This document shows positions 43,718 through 52,942 of a DNA stretch of 64,000 bases, in pieces; the stretch's first letter is position 1, and each line of letters opens with the position of its first letter. Below the pieces are notes generated by a model. It saw only the letters and a list, made by a program, of their open reading frames with translations, made no database searches and was not told where the DNA came from. The translations under genes were made by a program, and so were the position numbers. The stretch spans positions 1 to 64,000 of the forward strand of contig JANPRD010000004.1 of the NCBI GenBank assembly GCA_024699715.1. The letters are read 5' to 3'. Origin of the DNA: Candidatus Methanophagales archaeon (GTDB lineage Archaea > Halobacteriota > Syntropharchaeia > Alkanophagales > Methanospirareceae).

Positions 43718-45304
43718 TCATTGTTTTGATTTTAATTTTGAAGGTAAAGTGAAGAAGAAAGTGCAACCCTTCCCTTCGCCCTCTGATTCAACCCAGATGC
43801 GTCCGCCATGCACTTCTACAATCTTTTTCACGATTGCGAGACCCATGCCCGTGCCTGCTGCTGCACGGTCAATTTTATAGAAAGCCTGAAAGACTTTCTC
43901 CTGCTCTTCTTTCGGGATGCCGATGCCGTTATCCTTCACGAAAAAGACGGTTTCGCTGCCTTTTCGGTAATATCCGATCTCTATCTTCGGTTGTGGCTGT
44001 TCGCCCATGTATTTTATGCTGTTCTCCACAATATTCTGAAGCATCTCCGCTATTCTCATCTTATCCACATGAACAACTGGAAAATCATCCGCAACTTTCA
44101 CTTCAACCCCTCGCTCTTTTATTTTACCATCCAAAACTTTCAACACTTCCCTCACAATTTCACCAAACGGAACATCCTCAGGTGGATTCGCCACCCTTCC
44201 TATGCGTGAGAGTTCAAGCAAATCCTCCATAAATTCGCTCATTTTGTTCACAGCATCCTCAATCATTCGCAAATCCGTCTCTATTTTCTCCTTATCACCT
44301 CGCTGAACATCCCTTCGCAGCAAATTCACAAAGCCACGAACAGTCACAAGCGGAGAACGCAAGTCATGCGAAACGATATATGCGAACCATTCAAGCTCTT
44401 CGTTCTTCCTTCGCAGTTCCTCCTCTACCTGCTTCAAACGGGTTATGCTTCTTGAAATTACTGCCACTGCGACTACTTCGCCGTCCTTCTTCACAGGACT
44501 CAAAGTGCGAAGAAACCAACGACCATGCTCACTCTTCGCCTCGTAGACCAAAGGCTCGCCAGTCTCAAACACCTTACGCAACTTCTCTTCCATTTCCCTC
44601 GCAGAATGCTCGCCGAGGAAATCACCGAATTTCCTGCCAACAAGCTCCTCAAGCGAGACACCCAATATTGAAAGCGTTTTCTTGTTTGCGAACAAATAAC
44701 GCATATCTCTGTCAAGAAGATATATTGATGCATTGATACTTTCAACAATAGAACGGTATCTTTCCTCCGCTTCCCGCCTCTCTTCCTCAATTCTAACGAA
44801 ATCTGCTGCCTTATTCACCTTAATAATCAACTCATTAACATCAAAAGGCTTCTCTAAATACATAAATGCGCCGCTATTCAGTGCTTCTATTACCGTTTCT
44901 TTCGTTGCGTATGCTGTTATGATTATGACGAGGATGCGAGGGTTTATCCGCTTCAATTCTCGTAAAGCGCTCAGTCCGTCCATGCCCGGCAGTTTCATGT
45001 CAAGAATGCAAATAGGAAATTTCCTCACGGATGCTGCTCTCAATCCCTCCTCCGCAGTTCCGACCGCATGAACTTCGTAGCCTTCTCCTCGCAAAATCTC
45101 GCTCAGCGTCTCTCGCATCTCCGCATCGTCCTCAATTATAAGCACAGAAATCCGCTCTTCTCCCTCTCCTCCTCTATTCCAATTGCTTTTTTGTTTGCAC
45201 CCTTCTCCCTTCCCTCCTCCACCATCTCTCCACTCATCCCTCCACGCCGAGCAGTGAAAGAGATTTGAGCCATTCACCGTGTGCTTCCCTCGTTGTCCCG
45301 ACAA
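43718..45304 (-). CDS. Hybrid REC-PAS-histidine kinase
   Basis: 528 residues. Receiver domain (ISVLIIEDDAEMRETLSEIL, Asp in PICILDMKLPGMDG), a PAS domain (NASIYLLDRDMRYLFANKKT, LSILGVSLEELVGRKFGDFL), HisKA (FAYIVSHDLRSPLVTVRGFV) and HATPase (MLQNIVENSIKYMGEQ, FFVKDNGIGIPKEEQEKVFQ, GTGMGLAIVKKIVEVHGGRI). It is soluble. The first 50 residues are low-complexity, so the real start is probably internal, near residue 48. Its frame overlaps the end of the upstream nucleotidyltransferase gene by about 30 bases. Confidence 0.87.
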   Translation of the reverse strand: MSGQRGKHTVNGSNLFHCSAWRDEWRDGGGGKGEGCKQKSNWNRGGEGEERISVLIIEDDAEMRETLSEILRGEGYEVHAVGTAEEGLRAASVRKFPICILDMKLPGMDGLSALRELKRINPRILVIIITAYATKETVIEALNSGAFMYLEKPFDVNELIIKVNKAADFVRIEEERREAEERYRSIVESINASIYLLDRDMRYLFANKKTLSILGVSLEELVGRKFGDFLGEHSAREMEEKLRKVFETGEPLVYEAKSEHGRWFLRTLSPVKKDGEVVAVAVISRSITRLKQVEEELRRKNEELEWFAYIVSHDLRSPLVTVRGFVNLLRRDVQRGDKEKIETDLRMIEDAVNKMSEFMEDLLELSRIGRVANPPEDVPFGEIVREVLKVLDGKIKERGVEVKVADDFPVVHVDKMRIAEMLQNIVENSIKYMGEQPQPKIEIGYYRKGSETVFFVKDNGIGIPKEEQEKVFQAFYKIDRAAAGTGMGLAIVKKIVEVHGGRIWVESEGEGKGCTFFFTLPSKLKSKQ

Positions 45305-46242
45305 TCAGCCTCAGTCTCCCCATCACTCGTCCTTTCAACGACGCCTTGAGCCTCCACTATTTCACCTTCAAATGCCTGACCCGCATATGTGTGCGTGAAT
45401 GATAAAATTTTCTCAACACTTAATATTTCTTTAAGCTCACCGCAACCGCTTAACGCTCGCAGCTCTCGCCCCTTAAGTGTCTCAACTTCGTAAACCGCAG
45501 GACTGTCAAATGCATATGTGGCATCTCTCACAATCGCTGAAATCCTCGCCCTGCATACACGCTCCCCTCGCTTGTAAATATCACGAATGCCTCCCATTTC
45601 TGACCAGTCTCGCACAAAAAGAACATCAAAATATGTGTTTCCGACGCATCCTCTGTTCCATTTACGCATCTCATGTGCCTTGAAGACATCATAAGATATT
45701 GAAGGGCGCCTCTTTTCGTATATGCGACGCCACATTTCATCGCTCAACTCATCCAATTCACCGCTTTCCGTCGCATATTTCACGATTTCTCTCGCCTTTT
45801 TGAAATTTTCAACGCCGTAAATGACGAAATCAATATCTGAATGTGCTGTTTGAAGACCGCAGAGGAAAGAGCCTGTGATGCCCATCTTCTCTGCGGGAAT
45901 TCCGCCTTCGCTGAATATCTCCGCAATCTTACGAACTCGCTCGTCACGAGCAGCAACCGCAGGTAAAACCGAAGAAGGACGCAGAACCTCTTCAATCGCA
46001 TCCTTCGGAACGACCTGAAACACGCCTCTCAAATACTCTGGACGATGCCTGCGTAAGAATTCGTAAGAGGCTGCGAAGTCCAATTTGCGAAATCGCTCTC
46101 CTGCTCTTGTTCTGTCGCCTTCAGCGTCAGGAATGTAGCGAAGCAGGCATTTCACATCCGAAGCCTCTCCTGTCTCGTAGCAGACGACTGCGAATATCCA
46201 TTTCTCCTTCGTGACAACGAAGTCCCTTATTCTCACTCGCAT
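45274..46242 (-). CDS. Predicted nucleotidyltransferase (COG1665-like)
   Basis: A protein of about 322 residues starting at ATG 46242, behind a good ribosome-binding site (GAGGAGGAA); the frame runs further to 46425 but through a hydrophobic stretch unlike the family. The nucleotidyltransferase motif is KMGITGSFLCGLQTAHSDID followed by FVIYG. It is much larger than MNT antitoxins and resembles an archaeal family annotated as predicted nucleotidyltransferase/DNA polymerase beta subunit, function unknown. It is divergent from the isomerase gene at 46325. Confidence 0.65.
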   Translation of the reverse strand: MRVRIRDFVVTKEKWIFAVVCYETGEASDVKCLLRYIPDAEGDRTRAGERFRKLDFAASYEFLRRHRPEYLRGVFQVVPKDAIEEVLRPSSVLPAVAARDERVRKIAEIFSEGGIPAEKMGITGSFLCGLQTAHSDIDFVIYGVENFKKAREIVKYATESGELDELSDEMWRRIYEKRRPSISYDVFKAHEMRKWNRGCVGNTYFDVLFVRDWSEMGGIRDIYKRGERVCRARISAIVRDATYAFDSPAVYEVETLKGRELRALSGCGELKEILSVEKILSFTHTYAGQAFEGEIVEAQGVVERTSDGETEADCRDNEGSTR

Positions 46243-46324
46243 TTCCTCCTCCGCATTTCCCGAGAAGAGTGCAGTGCTGTGTGGTGCGGAAGCATTAAAA
46301 ATAGGGAGGTAGAAAAGAAAACGG

Positions 46325-46855
46325 ATGCCGATTGAAATAGAGGGCGTGGTGCTGAAGAAGTTTCCAGCGAACACGAACACTGACGAGATAATTTCAGGCA
46401 AATACAAGTATGACGAGTTAGACATGGAAAAGCTCGCAGTTCACACATTTGAGGCGGTTTGCGAGGGCTTTTACGAGGCTGCGAAGCGTTGCAAGAATCC
46501 GATTTTGGTCGCAGGTCGCAACTTCGGATGCGGTTCTTCAAGGGAGCAAGCCCCTGCTGTGCTCAAAGCATGCGGAATTGCTTGCATCGTCGCCCCTTCT
46601 TTCGCAAGAATCTTCTTCAGAAATGCGATTAATATTGGACTTCCGCTCGTTGAGGTCGCAGAGGAAAGCGTCGTTCAGCGGATTGAAGAGGGCGATGAAC
46701 TCATTATTGACTTCAACAACGCAAAAATTAGAAATATGACGAGGGGCGAGGAATATCCTGTGAGGGAAATGCCAGATTTCATGCTTGAAATACTGAATGA
46801 AGGCGGTCTCGTTGAATTCTTGCGAAAGCGTAAGGGCTTCCCGATGGATGTGTGA
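46325..46855 (+). CDS. leuD: 3-isopropylmalate/homoaconitate isomerase-type small subunit
   Basis: A 176-residue aconitase swivel-domain protein of the LeuD/HacB type. FPANTNTDEIISGKYKYDEL opens it, and GRNFGCGSSREQAPAVLKAC is the substrate-loop signature. Archaeal members work with a large Fe-S subunit (not in this window) on isopropylmalate, citramalate or homocitrate-derived substrates. Substrate choice depends on the loop after the NTDEI region and cannot be fixed here, so leuD is a family-level symbol. Confidence 0.85.
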   Translation: MPIEIEGVVLKKFPANTNTDEIISGKYKYDELDMEKLAVHTFEAVCEGFYEAAKRCKNPILVAGRNFGCGSSREQAPAVLKACGIACIVAPSFARIFFRNAINIGLPLVEVAEESVVQRIEEGDELIIDFNNAKIRNMTRGEEYPVREMPDFMLEILNEGGLVEFLRKRKGFPMDV

Positions 46856-46931
46856 GTGCGAGTGAGGGTTGCGGAAGCGGAGGAGGCAAAGGAAGAAGAG
46901 AAGAGCGTATGAGAGGAGGTGATTTGGCGAG

Positions 46932-47315
46932 TTGAAGTTGCTTTTGAGTTTTCCATCGCATCTGCACGGCATGCCTCACACAGCAGAAGTGATTTTGGAG
47001 ACGGGAGCGAAGATAAACATAGACAGGGCAAATGTGAATGCGGTGTGTGGCGAGTTAATTATTGATGTGCCTGACGAGAAGGTTGAAGAGGTTGCACGCC
47101 GTTTTGAGGCTCGTGGCGTTGTTGTGAAGCGTTTGTTGTCGCCGATTTCTTGGGACGAGGAGCGTTGCATTCACTGCGGTGCGTGCATTTCAGTGTGTCC
47201 GAAGGGCGTTTTCTCTTTTGACGAAAACTGGCGCATTCGTGTTGAAGCGAGCAAGTGCGTCAGATGCGATGTCTGCGTGAAGGCATGCCCCCTTAATGCC
47301 ATTGAACTCGCCTGA
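46932..47315 (+). CDS. NIL-domain 2[4Fe-4S] ferredoxin
   Basis: 127 residues. The first 70 form a NIL domain (KLLLSFPSHLHGMPHTAEVI, DRANVNAVCGELIIDVPDEK); then two CxxCxxCxxxCP clusters, CIHCGACISVCPKGVF and CVRCDVCVKACPLNAIEL. A TTG start at 46932 is supported by a perfect GGAGGTGA site eight bases upstream (46916-46923). Similar proteins accompany sulfur or homocysteine metabolism in methanogens. Here it follows leuD by 77 bases. Confidence 0.83.
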   Translation: MKLLLSFPSHLHGMPHTAEVILETGAKINIDRANVNAVCGELIIDVPDEKVEEVARRFEARGVVVKRLLSPISWDEERCIHCGACISVCPKGVFSFDENWRIRVEASKCVRCDVCVKACPLNAIELA

Positions 47316-47409
47316 TCTCAGCTTAATCCGTTCAAAGAAATCAAAAATTCAGAAAAAGAAAACTGAAACTCGCACTTATTCACGCATTTTCTCCCTAACG
47401 CATTCCTCA

Positions 47410-48894
47410 TCACCGAAAAATAGATGCACATCTCATCACATCTAACTCCAAAACATACGCTCTTGCACCTAAAATCTCGCTTAAACTCGGCTTCGTTCTG
47501 CCTTCGTCACCAGAAACAAGCTCCTTCACATACAAACCCCCTTCACATTGCACCTCAATCTCTAAAATTGTTTTTGAAACCGAAGACACTTCCCCTCGCT
47601 CTTCCGCATGCTCCTTCTCTCGCTCTCCTTCTTTCGCTCTCGCCTCCGCTTCTTTCGCTCCCGCCTCTGCTTCCTCACAGCGAACACTCAAGAGCCTCAC
47701 GGACTTCACTTCACGCACTCTCACCAAATCCGCCCTGCGGTGCAAGACCCTGCGAGGCGTCCGCTGCTCAATCTTACCGCATATGCGCTGAACCGCATCT
47801 CGTAATGCCTCTTCGCTGAAAACGCCCTCAACAAGCACCTTCGCCCTGTAAGTCTTTTCGGCACGAGCCTGCTTGACACGCTCCACAAAATCCGCAGGAA
47901 CAAAACGAAGGCAGAAAACCTCCACTTTACCTGCACATCTCTCGTTAATGCGACGCTCCACTTCGCTCAAATCCAAGTTTCGGCGGCGAGGCACTTTCAC
48001 TTCCGCAACGAATGGGCGACCACTGCCGAGCATCCTCGCATCTATGTCTTCTCTACCTGCACCGTGCAGAATCATGTCCTCCGCCTTGAAATCCTCCAAA
48101 ACCGCATCACGAATCAGCTCTTCAACAGATTCAGCATACATTTTGCCAGTGTAATTGCATCTTTCGCACCCTTTACCCCAACATTTCTTGCACGGCCATC
48201 TTGTTTGTGGTATTCCTCGCACTAATTTCCTGTATCTTCCGTAAATGAAAAGGGAATTCACCTGCAATTCCACATCATCAGTCCATAAATTCAGCAGAAT
48301 AACAACATCAGGTCGCTTGAAATCAACAATTTTACCAGTTATACGAGATATTCGCTTGCCGACCTCACGATTCAATTCCGCCTTCAAAGGCTCCGCATAT
48401 TCCGCACCTGCGATGTCCCAGAGCATTTCTTCAGATGCGGAGAGCATTCCGCTGACCTTCGTGCCTACGAGGAATGTGTTGAACTCGTATTCTCGCAGCT
48501 TTGAGAGGGCTTTCTGCACGAAATCGTCCAAGCGTTCAAAAATGCCGTTGCATACAAAGCACTTCTCCTCCTGCTCATTCACATTTTCAGCAGCAGAACG
48601 CAGAAGATTTCGCAGAATGCGTCCCCGCTCACTGTTTGATATGCCCGCTCCGATTTTTGCGAACTGCCTGCCGAGACAATTGTCGCAAATCTGCCTGCCG
48701 TTACCGAAAGATTGAATGATTTTCAACGCTTTATTCAATATTTCGGGGCGTTTGAATGCTTCTTCCACTGCTTTTACCGCTTTTGGCATCCATTCCACCT
48801 CCCTCCCACTCCTCACTCCTCTCTCTTCTTTCCTCTTCTTTCCTCTTCTCTCCTCTTCTCCCTCCTCCTTTCTCTTTCCCTGCTCGTCTCTCAT
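47410..48894 (-). CDS. pus10: tRNA pseudouridine synthase Pus10
   Basis: 494 residues. Archaeal Pus10 makes pseudouridine 54/55 in the tRNA T-loop. The N-terminal zinc/THUMP part has ICDNCLGRQFAKIGAGISNS and a second Cys pair (CFVCNGIF), then CKKCWGKGCERCNYTGKMY. The catalytic region is MILHGAGREDIDARMLGSGR with the Asp. The end has TILEIEVQCEGGLYVKELVS and KPSLSEILG. An insert of about 30 Glu/Ala/Lys residues (near residue 420) and a basic leader of 35 residues are unusual; an ATG at 48789 may be the real start. It is divergent from dapB. Confidence 0.9.
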   Translation of the reverse strand: MRDEQGKRKEEGEEERRGKKRKEERGVRSGREVEWMPKAVKAVEEAFKRPEILNKALKIIQSFGNGRQICDNCLGRQFAKIGAGISNSERGRILRNLLRSAAENVNEQEEKCFVCNGIFERLDDFVQKALSKLREYEFNTFLVGTKVSGMLSASEEMLWDIAGAEYAEPLKAELNREVGKRISRITGKIVDFKRPDVVILLNLWTDDVELQVNSLFIYGRYRKLVRGIPQTRWPCKKCWGKGCERCNYTGKMYAESVEELIRDAVLEDFKAEDMILHGAGREDIDARMLGSGRPFVAEVKVPRRRNLDLSEVERRINERCAGKVEVFCLRFVPADFVERVKQARAEKTYRAKVLVEGVFSEEALRDAVQRICGKIEQRTPRRVLHRRADLVRVREVKSVRLLSVRCEEAEAGAKEAEARAKEGEREKEHAEERGEVSSVSKTILEIEVQCEGGLYVKELVSGDEGRTKPSLSEILGARAYVLELDVMRCASIFR

Positions 48895-48923
48895 TTTTAA
48901 GATTGAGAGGAGAAAATGAAATC

Positions 48924-49724
48924 ATGCAGCGAATAAGAGTGGCGGTGGCGGGAGCGAGGGGGAGAATGGGCGGTTTAATGGCAGAGAGGATTTCAAATGC
49001 GGAGGACATGGAGCTTGTCGCCGCTTTTGACCCTCGTGGAGGCTATGTAGAAGGGCTGAAAGTCTCGCATCCAGATGAAATGGAGAAGGTGCTTGATGAA
49101 GCTGCGCCTGATGTTTTTGTAGATTTCACGAATGCTGACGCTGCTGTTAAAAATGTGAAGACCGCAGCAGGAAAGAAAATTAAGCTTGTAGTGGGAACGA
49201 CAGGCTTCACACAATCGCAATTTGAAGAGATGCGTGAGGCGATTGAGCGGAATGGCGTTCCCGCTGTAATCTCACCGAACTTCTCAATCGGCGTTAATGT
49301 GTTCTGGAAGCTTGTCGCATACGCAGTGAAGTTCTTGAGCGAATACCATGTTGAGATTGTTGAGATGCACCACGCACTAAAGAAGGATGCTCCTTCAGGA
49401 ACCGCTCTGAAAGCCGCTGAAATCGTCGCTCAACACTTGAAATCGCTCGGAAAGGAATGCAAAATCGTTCACGGCAGGAGCGGTCTCGTCGGAGAACGCC
49501 CTCAGACAGAAATCGGCATTCACGCAATCAGAGCTGGCGATGTCGTCGGCGAGCATACTGTTATTTTCGCCACAACAGGCGAACGCCTCGAAATCACGCA
49601 CAGAGCGCAGAGCAGAGAAGCATTCGCAAACGGTGCGATGCTCGCAATCCAGTGGGTCGCAGAGCAGAGCAGAGCAGGCATATACTCAATGGACGATGTA
49701 TTGAGCAGCGTCATCCGAGCGTGA
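48924..49724 (+). CDS. dapB: 4-hydroxy-tetrahydrodipicolinate reductase
   Basis: 266 residues; the lysine-biosynthesis reductase acting with NAD(P)H. The Rossmann loop is RVAVAGARGRMGGLMAE. VVGTTGFT, ISPNFSIGVNVFWKL and the catalytic EMHHALKKDAPSGTALKAAE are all present. The substrate-site region VGERPQTEIGIHAIRAGDVV is also typical. The ATG at 48924 is chosen because the family starts directly with the Rossmann strand; the longer frame upstream is Ser/Pro/Leu-rich antisense to the Pus10 leader. Confidence 0.93.
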   Translation: MQRIRVAVAGARGRMGGLMAERISNAEDMELVAAFDPRGGYVEGLKVSHPDEMEKVLDEAAPDVFVDFTNADAAVKNVKTAAGKKIKLVVGTTGFTQSQFEEMREAIERNGVPAVISPNFSIGVNVFWKLVAYAVKFLSEYHVEIVEMHHALKKDAPSGTALKAAEIVAQHLKSLGKECKIVHGRSGLVGERPQTEIGIHAIRAGDVVGEHTVIFATTGERLEITHRAQSREAFANGAMLAIQWVAEQSRAGIYSMDDVLSSVIRA

Positions 49725-49829
49725 AAACAAAGCACCCGCAAGGAAAGCGAAATGTGGAAGGAGCGAGAGGGGGAGCGTCAGAGGGTAGGTGAGGTCAGTC
49801 AGAAGAATGTTGGGGAAAGTATCTTTAAG

Positions 49830-50171
49830 ATGCTTGAGCTTCCCGACATTCTTTCTGTTTTGAATGCTCTGCTCGGCTTTTCTGCCATTCTCCTGGTGGC
49901 GTTTCGTGCTGGTGGTGCTGAATGGCAGGGTGCGACGGCGTCCTTAAAAGACGCTTCTCTGCTCATTTTAATTGCTGCCGCTGTTGATGGCTTTGACGGT
50001 CTCGTTGCTCGCCGCTTCTCTCACTCAAATCTCGGAAAATACTTGGACGCACTCGCAGATTTCCTCTCTTTCGGGGCTGCTACCGCAGTCCTCTTATATT
50101 TTTTCGTATTTTCTGCTCTCTCCAACACAACTGCAACAACACAACTGCCAATATCGCACATGCAATCTTGA
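49830..50171 (+). CDS. pssA: Archaetidylserine synthase, N-terminal part (fragment 1)
   Basis: The CDP-alcohol phosphotransferase signature is complete: DGFDGLVARRFSHSNLGKYL followed by DALADFLSFG, i.e. DGxxAR-x8-Gx3Dx3D. MLELPDILSVLNALLGFSAI is the usual start, so ATG 49830 is chosen over the upstream ATG at 49752. The enzyme joins serine to CDP-archaeol, or another alcohol, in the membrane. The frame ends at 50171 with LPISHMQS, where the family continues into the frame of 50168-50710. Confidence 0.75.
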   Translation: MLELPDILSVLNALLGFSAILLVAFRAGGAEWQGATASLKDASLLILIAAAVDGFDGLVARRFSHSNLGKYLDALADFLSFGAATAVLLYFFVFSALSNTTATTQLPISHMQS

Positions 50172-50710
50172 CGCTGAACGCAGCAATATGCGGCGCTTAT
50201 GTCGCATCTGGCATGCTACGCCTTGCGAGATTCCTAAATGAACTGCCGAATGCAGCGGAAGAAGCGTCAGAGAGAGCGGAGGTAATGTTGCAAAAATTGC
50301 AGAAGTTGCAGAAATCACAGTCGAAGAACGAATACTTCGTAGGCTTCCCAATCACGGGAAGTGCAGTCATTATCGCATCTTTCATCCTCTCTTCTCCGTT
50401 GCTCTCCTCACGCTGCGGTTGCTGCACCACTACTGCTTCCTCCACCACCACTGCTTCCTACTCTTCTTTCGCCGCTGTCATTCCGCTTCTGCTTCTCGCA
50501 ACGCTCTTGAGCATTCTGATGCCGAGCAGAGTGAGATACAAAAAAATAAGGCACAGAAGCTTGGCGTTTATCCTCGCTTTCTCGCTTGTCCTTGTCCTCT
50601 TTCTTCGCTTCTTCGCCCCATTCATGCTCGCATATCCCGCCCTTTTTGTCTTCGCTCTCTCATTCGCTTACCTCGTCAGCCCGCTTTTCCGCCGACACCC
50701 GTTCCGCTGA
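50168..50710 (+). CDS. pssA: Archaetidylserine synthase, C-terminal part (fragment 2)
   Basis: It begins LTLNAAICGAYVASGMLRLA, RF, the normal fourth and fifth helices of PssA, followed by SKNEYFVGFPITGSAVIIAS, a conserved NxFxGxP-type loop, and three more helices. A one-base shift near 50150-50168 separates it from fragment 1. The loop between helices 6 and 7 has a Cys/Thr/Ser-rich insert (RCGCCTTTASSTTTASYSSF). It converges on the hdrA gene with nine bases between stops. Confidence 0.72.
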   Translation: MTLNAAICGAYVASGMLRLARFLNELPNAAEEASERAEVMLQKLQKLQKSQSKNEYFVGFPITGSAVIIASFILSSPLLSSRCGCCTTTASSTTTASYSSFAAVIPLLLLATLLSILMPSRVRYKKIRHRSLAFILAFSLVLVLFLRFFAPFMLAYPALFVFALSFAYLVSPLFRRHPFR

Positions 50711-50719
50711 CACACTCGC

Positions 50720-52834
50720 TCAAGCCAGCGCAAACAGATTCTTGACCTGTGCGGAGATTTGCTCGCTTCTGAAGTGCCTCTGCTCAAGTGCTTTTGTGGG
50801 GCAAGTGGCAACGCATGTTCCACAGCCCTTGCAGAGAGCCTCTACAACTTTCACCCTCTTCTCCGCCTCGTCTATGAACAACGCACCGTAAGGACAAATG
50901 TCAACGCAAAGTGCGCATCCGATGCATCTCTCGTCTGAAACTGCGGTTATTCCTTCAACCTTTGCCTTACCCGTTGCGAGAAGTCTTGCAGCCCTTGATG
51001 CTGCTCCGCTACCCTGCGAGACCGCAAAGGGAATGTCCTTCGGTCCTGAGATGCAGCCAGCGATGAAAACGCCGTCTATTACGGTGTCAACAGGTCCCAA
51101 CTTAGGATGCGCCTCCATCAGAAGACCGTCTTGAGCGCGAGGAATCTTCAGCTTCTTTGAAATCTCCTCCGTGTCAGGATTCGGAACGACGCCTGTGCCG
51201 AGAACGAGCAAATCAACCTCTATCTCACGGACAACGCCCTTGAGCGTGTCCTCAACTCGCACAACAAGATTTCCATTCGGAAGCTCTCGCACTTCTGCGG
51301 GTCTTCCTCTTATGAATTTAATGCCCATCTCTCTCGCACGATTGTAGAACTCCTCGTAACCTCTAAATGGCGTCCTTATGTCCATGTAAAAAATGTAGCA
51401 TGAGATTTCAGGACGCTTCTCCTTCAGCAGAATCGCATTCTTTATGTTGAACATGCAGCATATTCCGCCTGAGCAATGCACATTCGTGTGAATGTCCCTG
51501 CTACCGACGCAATTAATGAAACCGATACGCATCGGCTCCTTGCAGTCTGAAGGGCGAATGACATGCCCCTCTGTGGGACCCGCTGCATTCAGCAGGCGTT
51601 CAAACTCCATCGTCGTTATGACATTGTCGTAAATGCCGTAGCCGTAGTCGTTTCGCTCCGAAGGGTCGTATGTGGCAAAGCCCGTTGCAACAATGATTGT
51701 GCCGACTTTCAGCTCGCTGAACCGCTCTTTCTGCGAGAAATCTATTGCATCACGACCGCATGCCTTCTCACACGCCTTACATTTCTTGCCTTCGCTCCTC
51801 AAGCAGTTCTCAATGTCAATCACCGCCTTCAGCGGAACCGCCTGCGGGAATGGAATGTATGCTGCGCCTCTCGTCCCGAAGCCCTCGTTGAAGTCGTAAG
51901 GAACTTCCACAGGGCAAACACTCGCACATTCTCCGCATCCTGTGCATTTGTTCTCGTCAATATACCTCGGCTTGTGCTTAACTTTCACCTTGAAATTGCC
52001 AACATATCCTTCAATATCCTCAACTTCTGAATAAGCCATTATCTTCACATTCTTATTGCGGGCAACTTCCACCATCTTAGGTCCTAAAATGCAGATAGAG
52101 CAGTCATTAGTCGGGAAAACCTTGTCGAAGCGAGCCATGCGACCGCCTATTGAAGGCTCTTTCTCAACCAAATACACGGGGAAGCCCATGTCACCCAAAT
52201 CCATCGCTGCCTGCATGCCTGCGACGCCTCCGCCAATGACGAGCGCAGAACGCTCAACAGGCACCTCTGACTCGCTCAAAGGCTCAAGCATCGCAGCACG
52301 GGCAACGCCCATTCGCACCAAGTCCTTCGCCTTCTCCGTCGCTTTCTCAGGCTCGTGCATGTGCGTCCAACTGCACTGGTCACGAATGTTCACGAACTCA
52401 AACAGGTATTTGTTTAAGCCCGCTTCCTCGCAACACGCCCTGAATGTAGGCTCGTGTGTCCTCGGTGTGCAAGCAGCAACGACTACTCTGTTCAATTTAT
52501 ACTTGCGAATATGCTCTTTTATGTCCTCTTGACCCGAATCCGAGCATGTATAAGTGTTAACGGATGTGCAAACAACCCCCGGAAGCGTCTCAGCATATTT
52601 CGCTACTTCCTCACAATCCACAACACCTCCAATATTCACGCCACAACGACACACGAACACCCCTATTCGCACTTCTTCCTCCTCTCTTCCTCCTCCCCGC
52701 CTGCTCTCCTCACGAACTCCTGCTTCTCTTAACTCTCCTTCTCTCTCTCCTGCAAACTCTCCCCCTCTCTCTTCCGCAGCCATCTTCACTGAAAGAAGCA
52801 CGCTACTTTTCAAATTTTCGCTTTTCGCCGCCAC
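50720..52834 (-). CDS. hdrA: CoB-CoM heterodisulfide reductase subunit A-like protein
   Basis: 704 residues, flavin- and Fe-S-containing electron-bifurcation subunit. In order: RIGVFVCRCGVNIGGVVDCE, VVVAACTPRTHEPTFRACCE, the FAD loop ALVIGGGVAGMQAAMDLGDM, TNDCSICILGPKMVEVARNK, a 4Fe-4S site (CTGCGECASVCPVEVP), HCSGGICCMFNIKNAILLKE, and a C-terminal ferredoxin pair CIGCALCVDICPYGALF and CKGCGTCVATCPTKALEQ. The first 50 residues are low-complexity and probably not translated. Downstream of mvhD on the same strand. No hdrBC or hydrogenase subunits are nearby. Confidence 0.92.
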   Translation of the reverse strand: MAAKSENLKSSVLLSVKMAAEERGGEFAGEREGELREAGVREESRRGGGREEEEVRIGVFVCRCGVNIGGVVDCEEVAKYAETLPGVVCTSVNTYTCSDSGQEDIKEHIRKYKLNRVVVAACTPRTHEPTFRACCEEAGLNKYLFEFVNIRDQCSWTHMHEPEKATEKAKDLVRMGVARAAMLEPLSESEVPVERSALVIGGGVAGMQAAMDLGDMGFPVYLVEKEPSIGGRMARFDKVFPTNDCSICILGPKMVEVARNKNVKIMAYSEVEDIEGYVGNFKVKVKHKPRYIDENKCTGCGECASVCPVEVPYDFNEGFGTRGAAYIPFPQAVPLKAVIDIENCLRSEGKKCKACEKACGRDAIDFSQKERFSELKVGTIIVATGFATYDPSERNDYGYGIYDNVITTMEFERLLNAAGPTEGHVIRPSDCKEPMRIGFINCVGSRDIHTNVHCSGGICCMFNIKNAILLKEKRPEISCYIFYMDIRTPFRGYEEFYNRAREMGIKFIRGRPAEVRELPNGNLVVRVEDTLKGVVREIEVDLLVLGTGVVPNPDTEEISKKLKIPRAQDGLLMEAHPKLGPVDTVIDGVFIAGCISGPKDIPFAVSQGSGAASRAARLLATGKAKVEGITAVSDERCIGCALCVDICPYGALFIDEAEKRVKVVEALCKGCGTCVATCPTKALEQRHFRSEQISAQVKNLFALA

Positions 52835-52942
52835 TCATGGCAAAACGAAAACAAAAAGAAAAACAAAGAGCAAACACACACTTCACCCACAACATCACAT
52901 GACCCACGACTGCAAAACTCGTCTCATTTTCGTCTCAAAGGC

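Noticed and set aside
46243-46425. N-terminal extension of the COG1665-like nucleotidyltransferase
   Set aside because: It is antisense to the start of leuD, hydrophobic, and the ATG at 46242 has a strong ribosome-binding site.
47424-47819. Plus-strand frame opposite Pus10
   Set aside because: Antisense to conserved Pus10 codons; no start signal and no domain.
52835-52942. Gap between mvhD and hdrA as a separate small gene
   Set aside because: It is low-complexity and A/C-rich with no start or domain; probably only the leader of hdrA.
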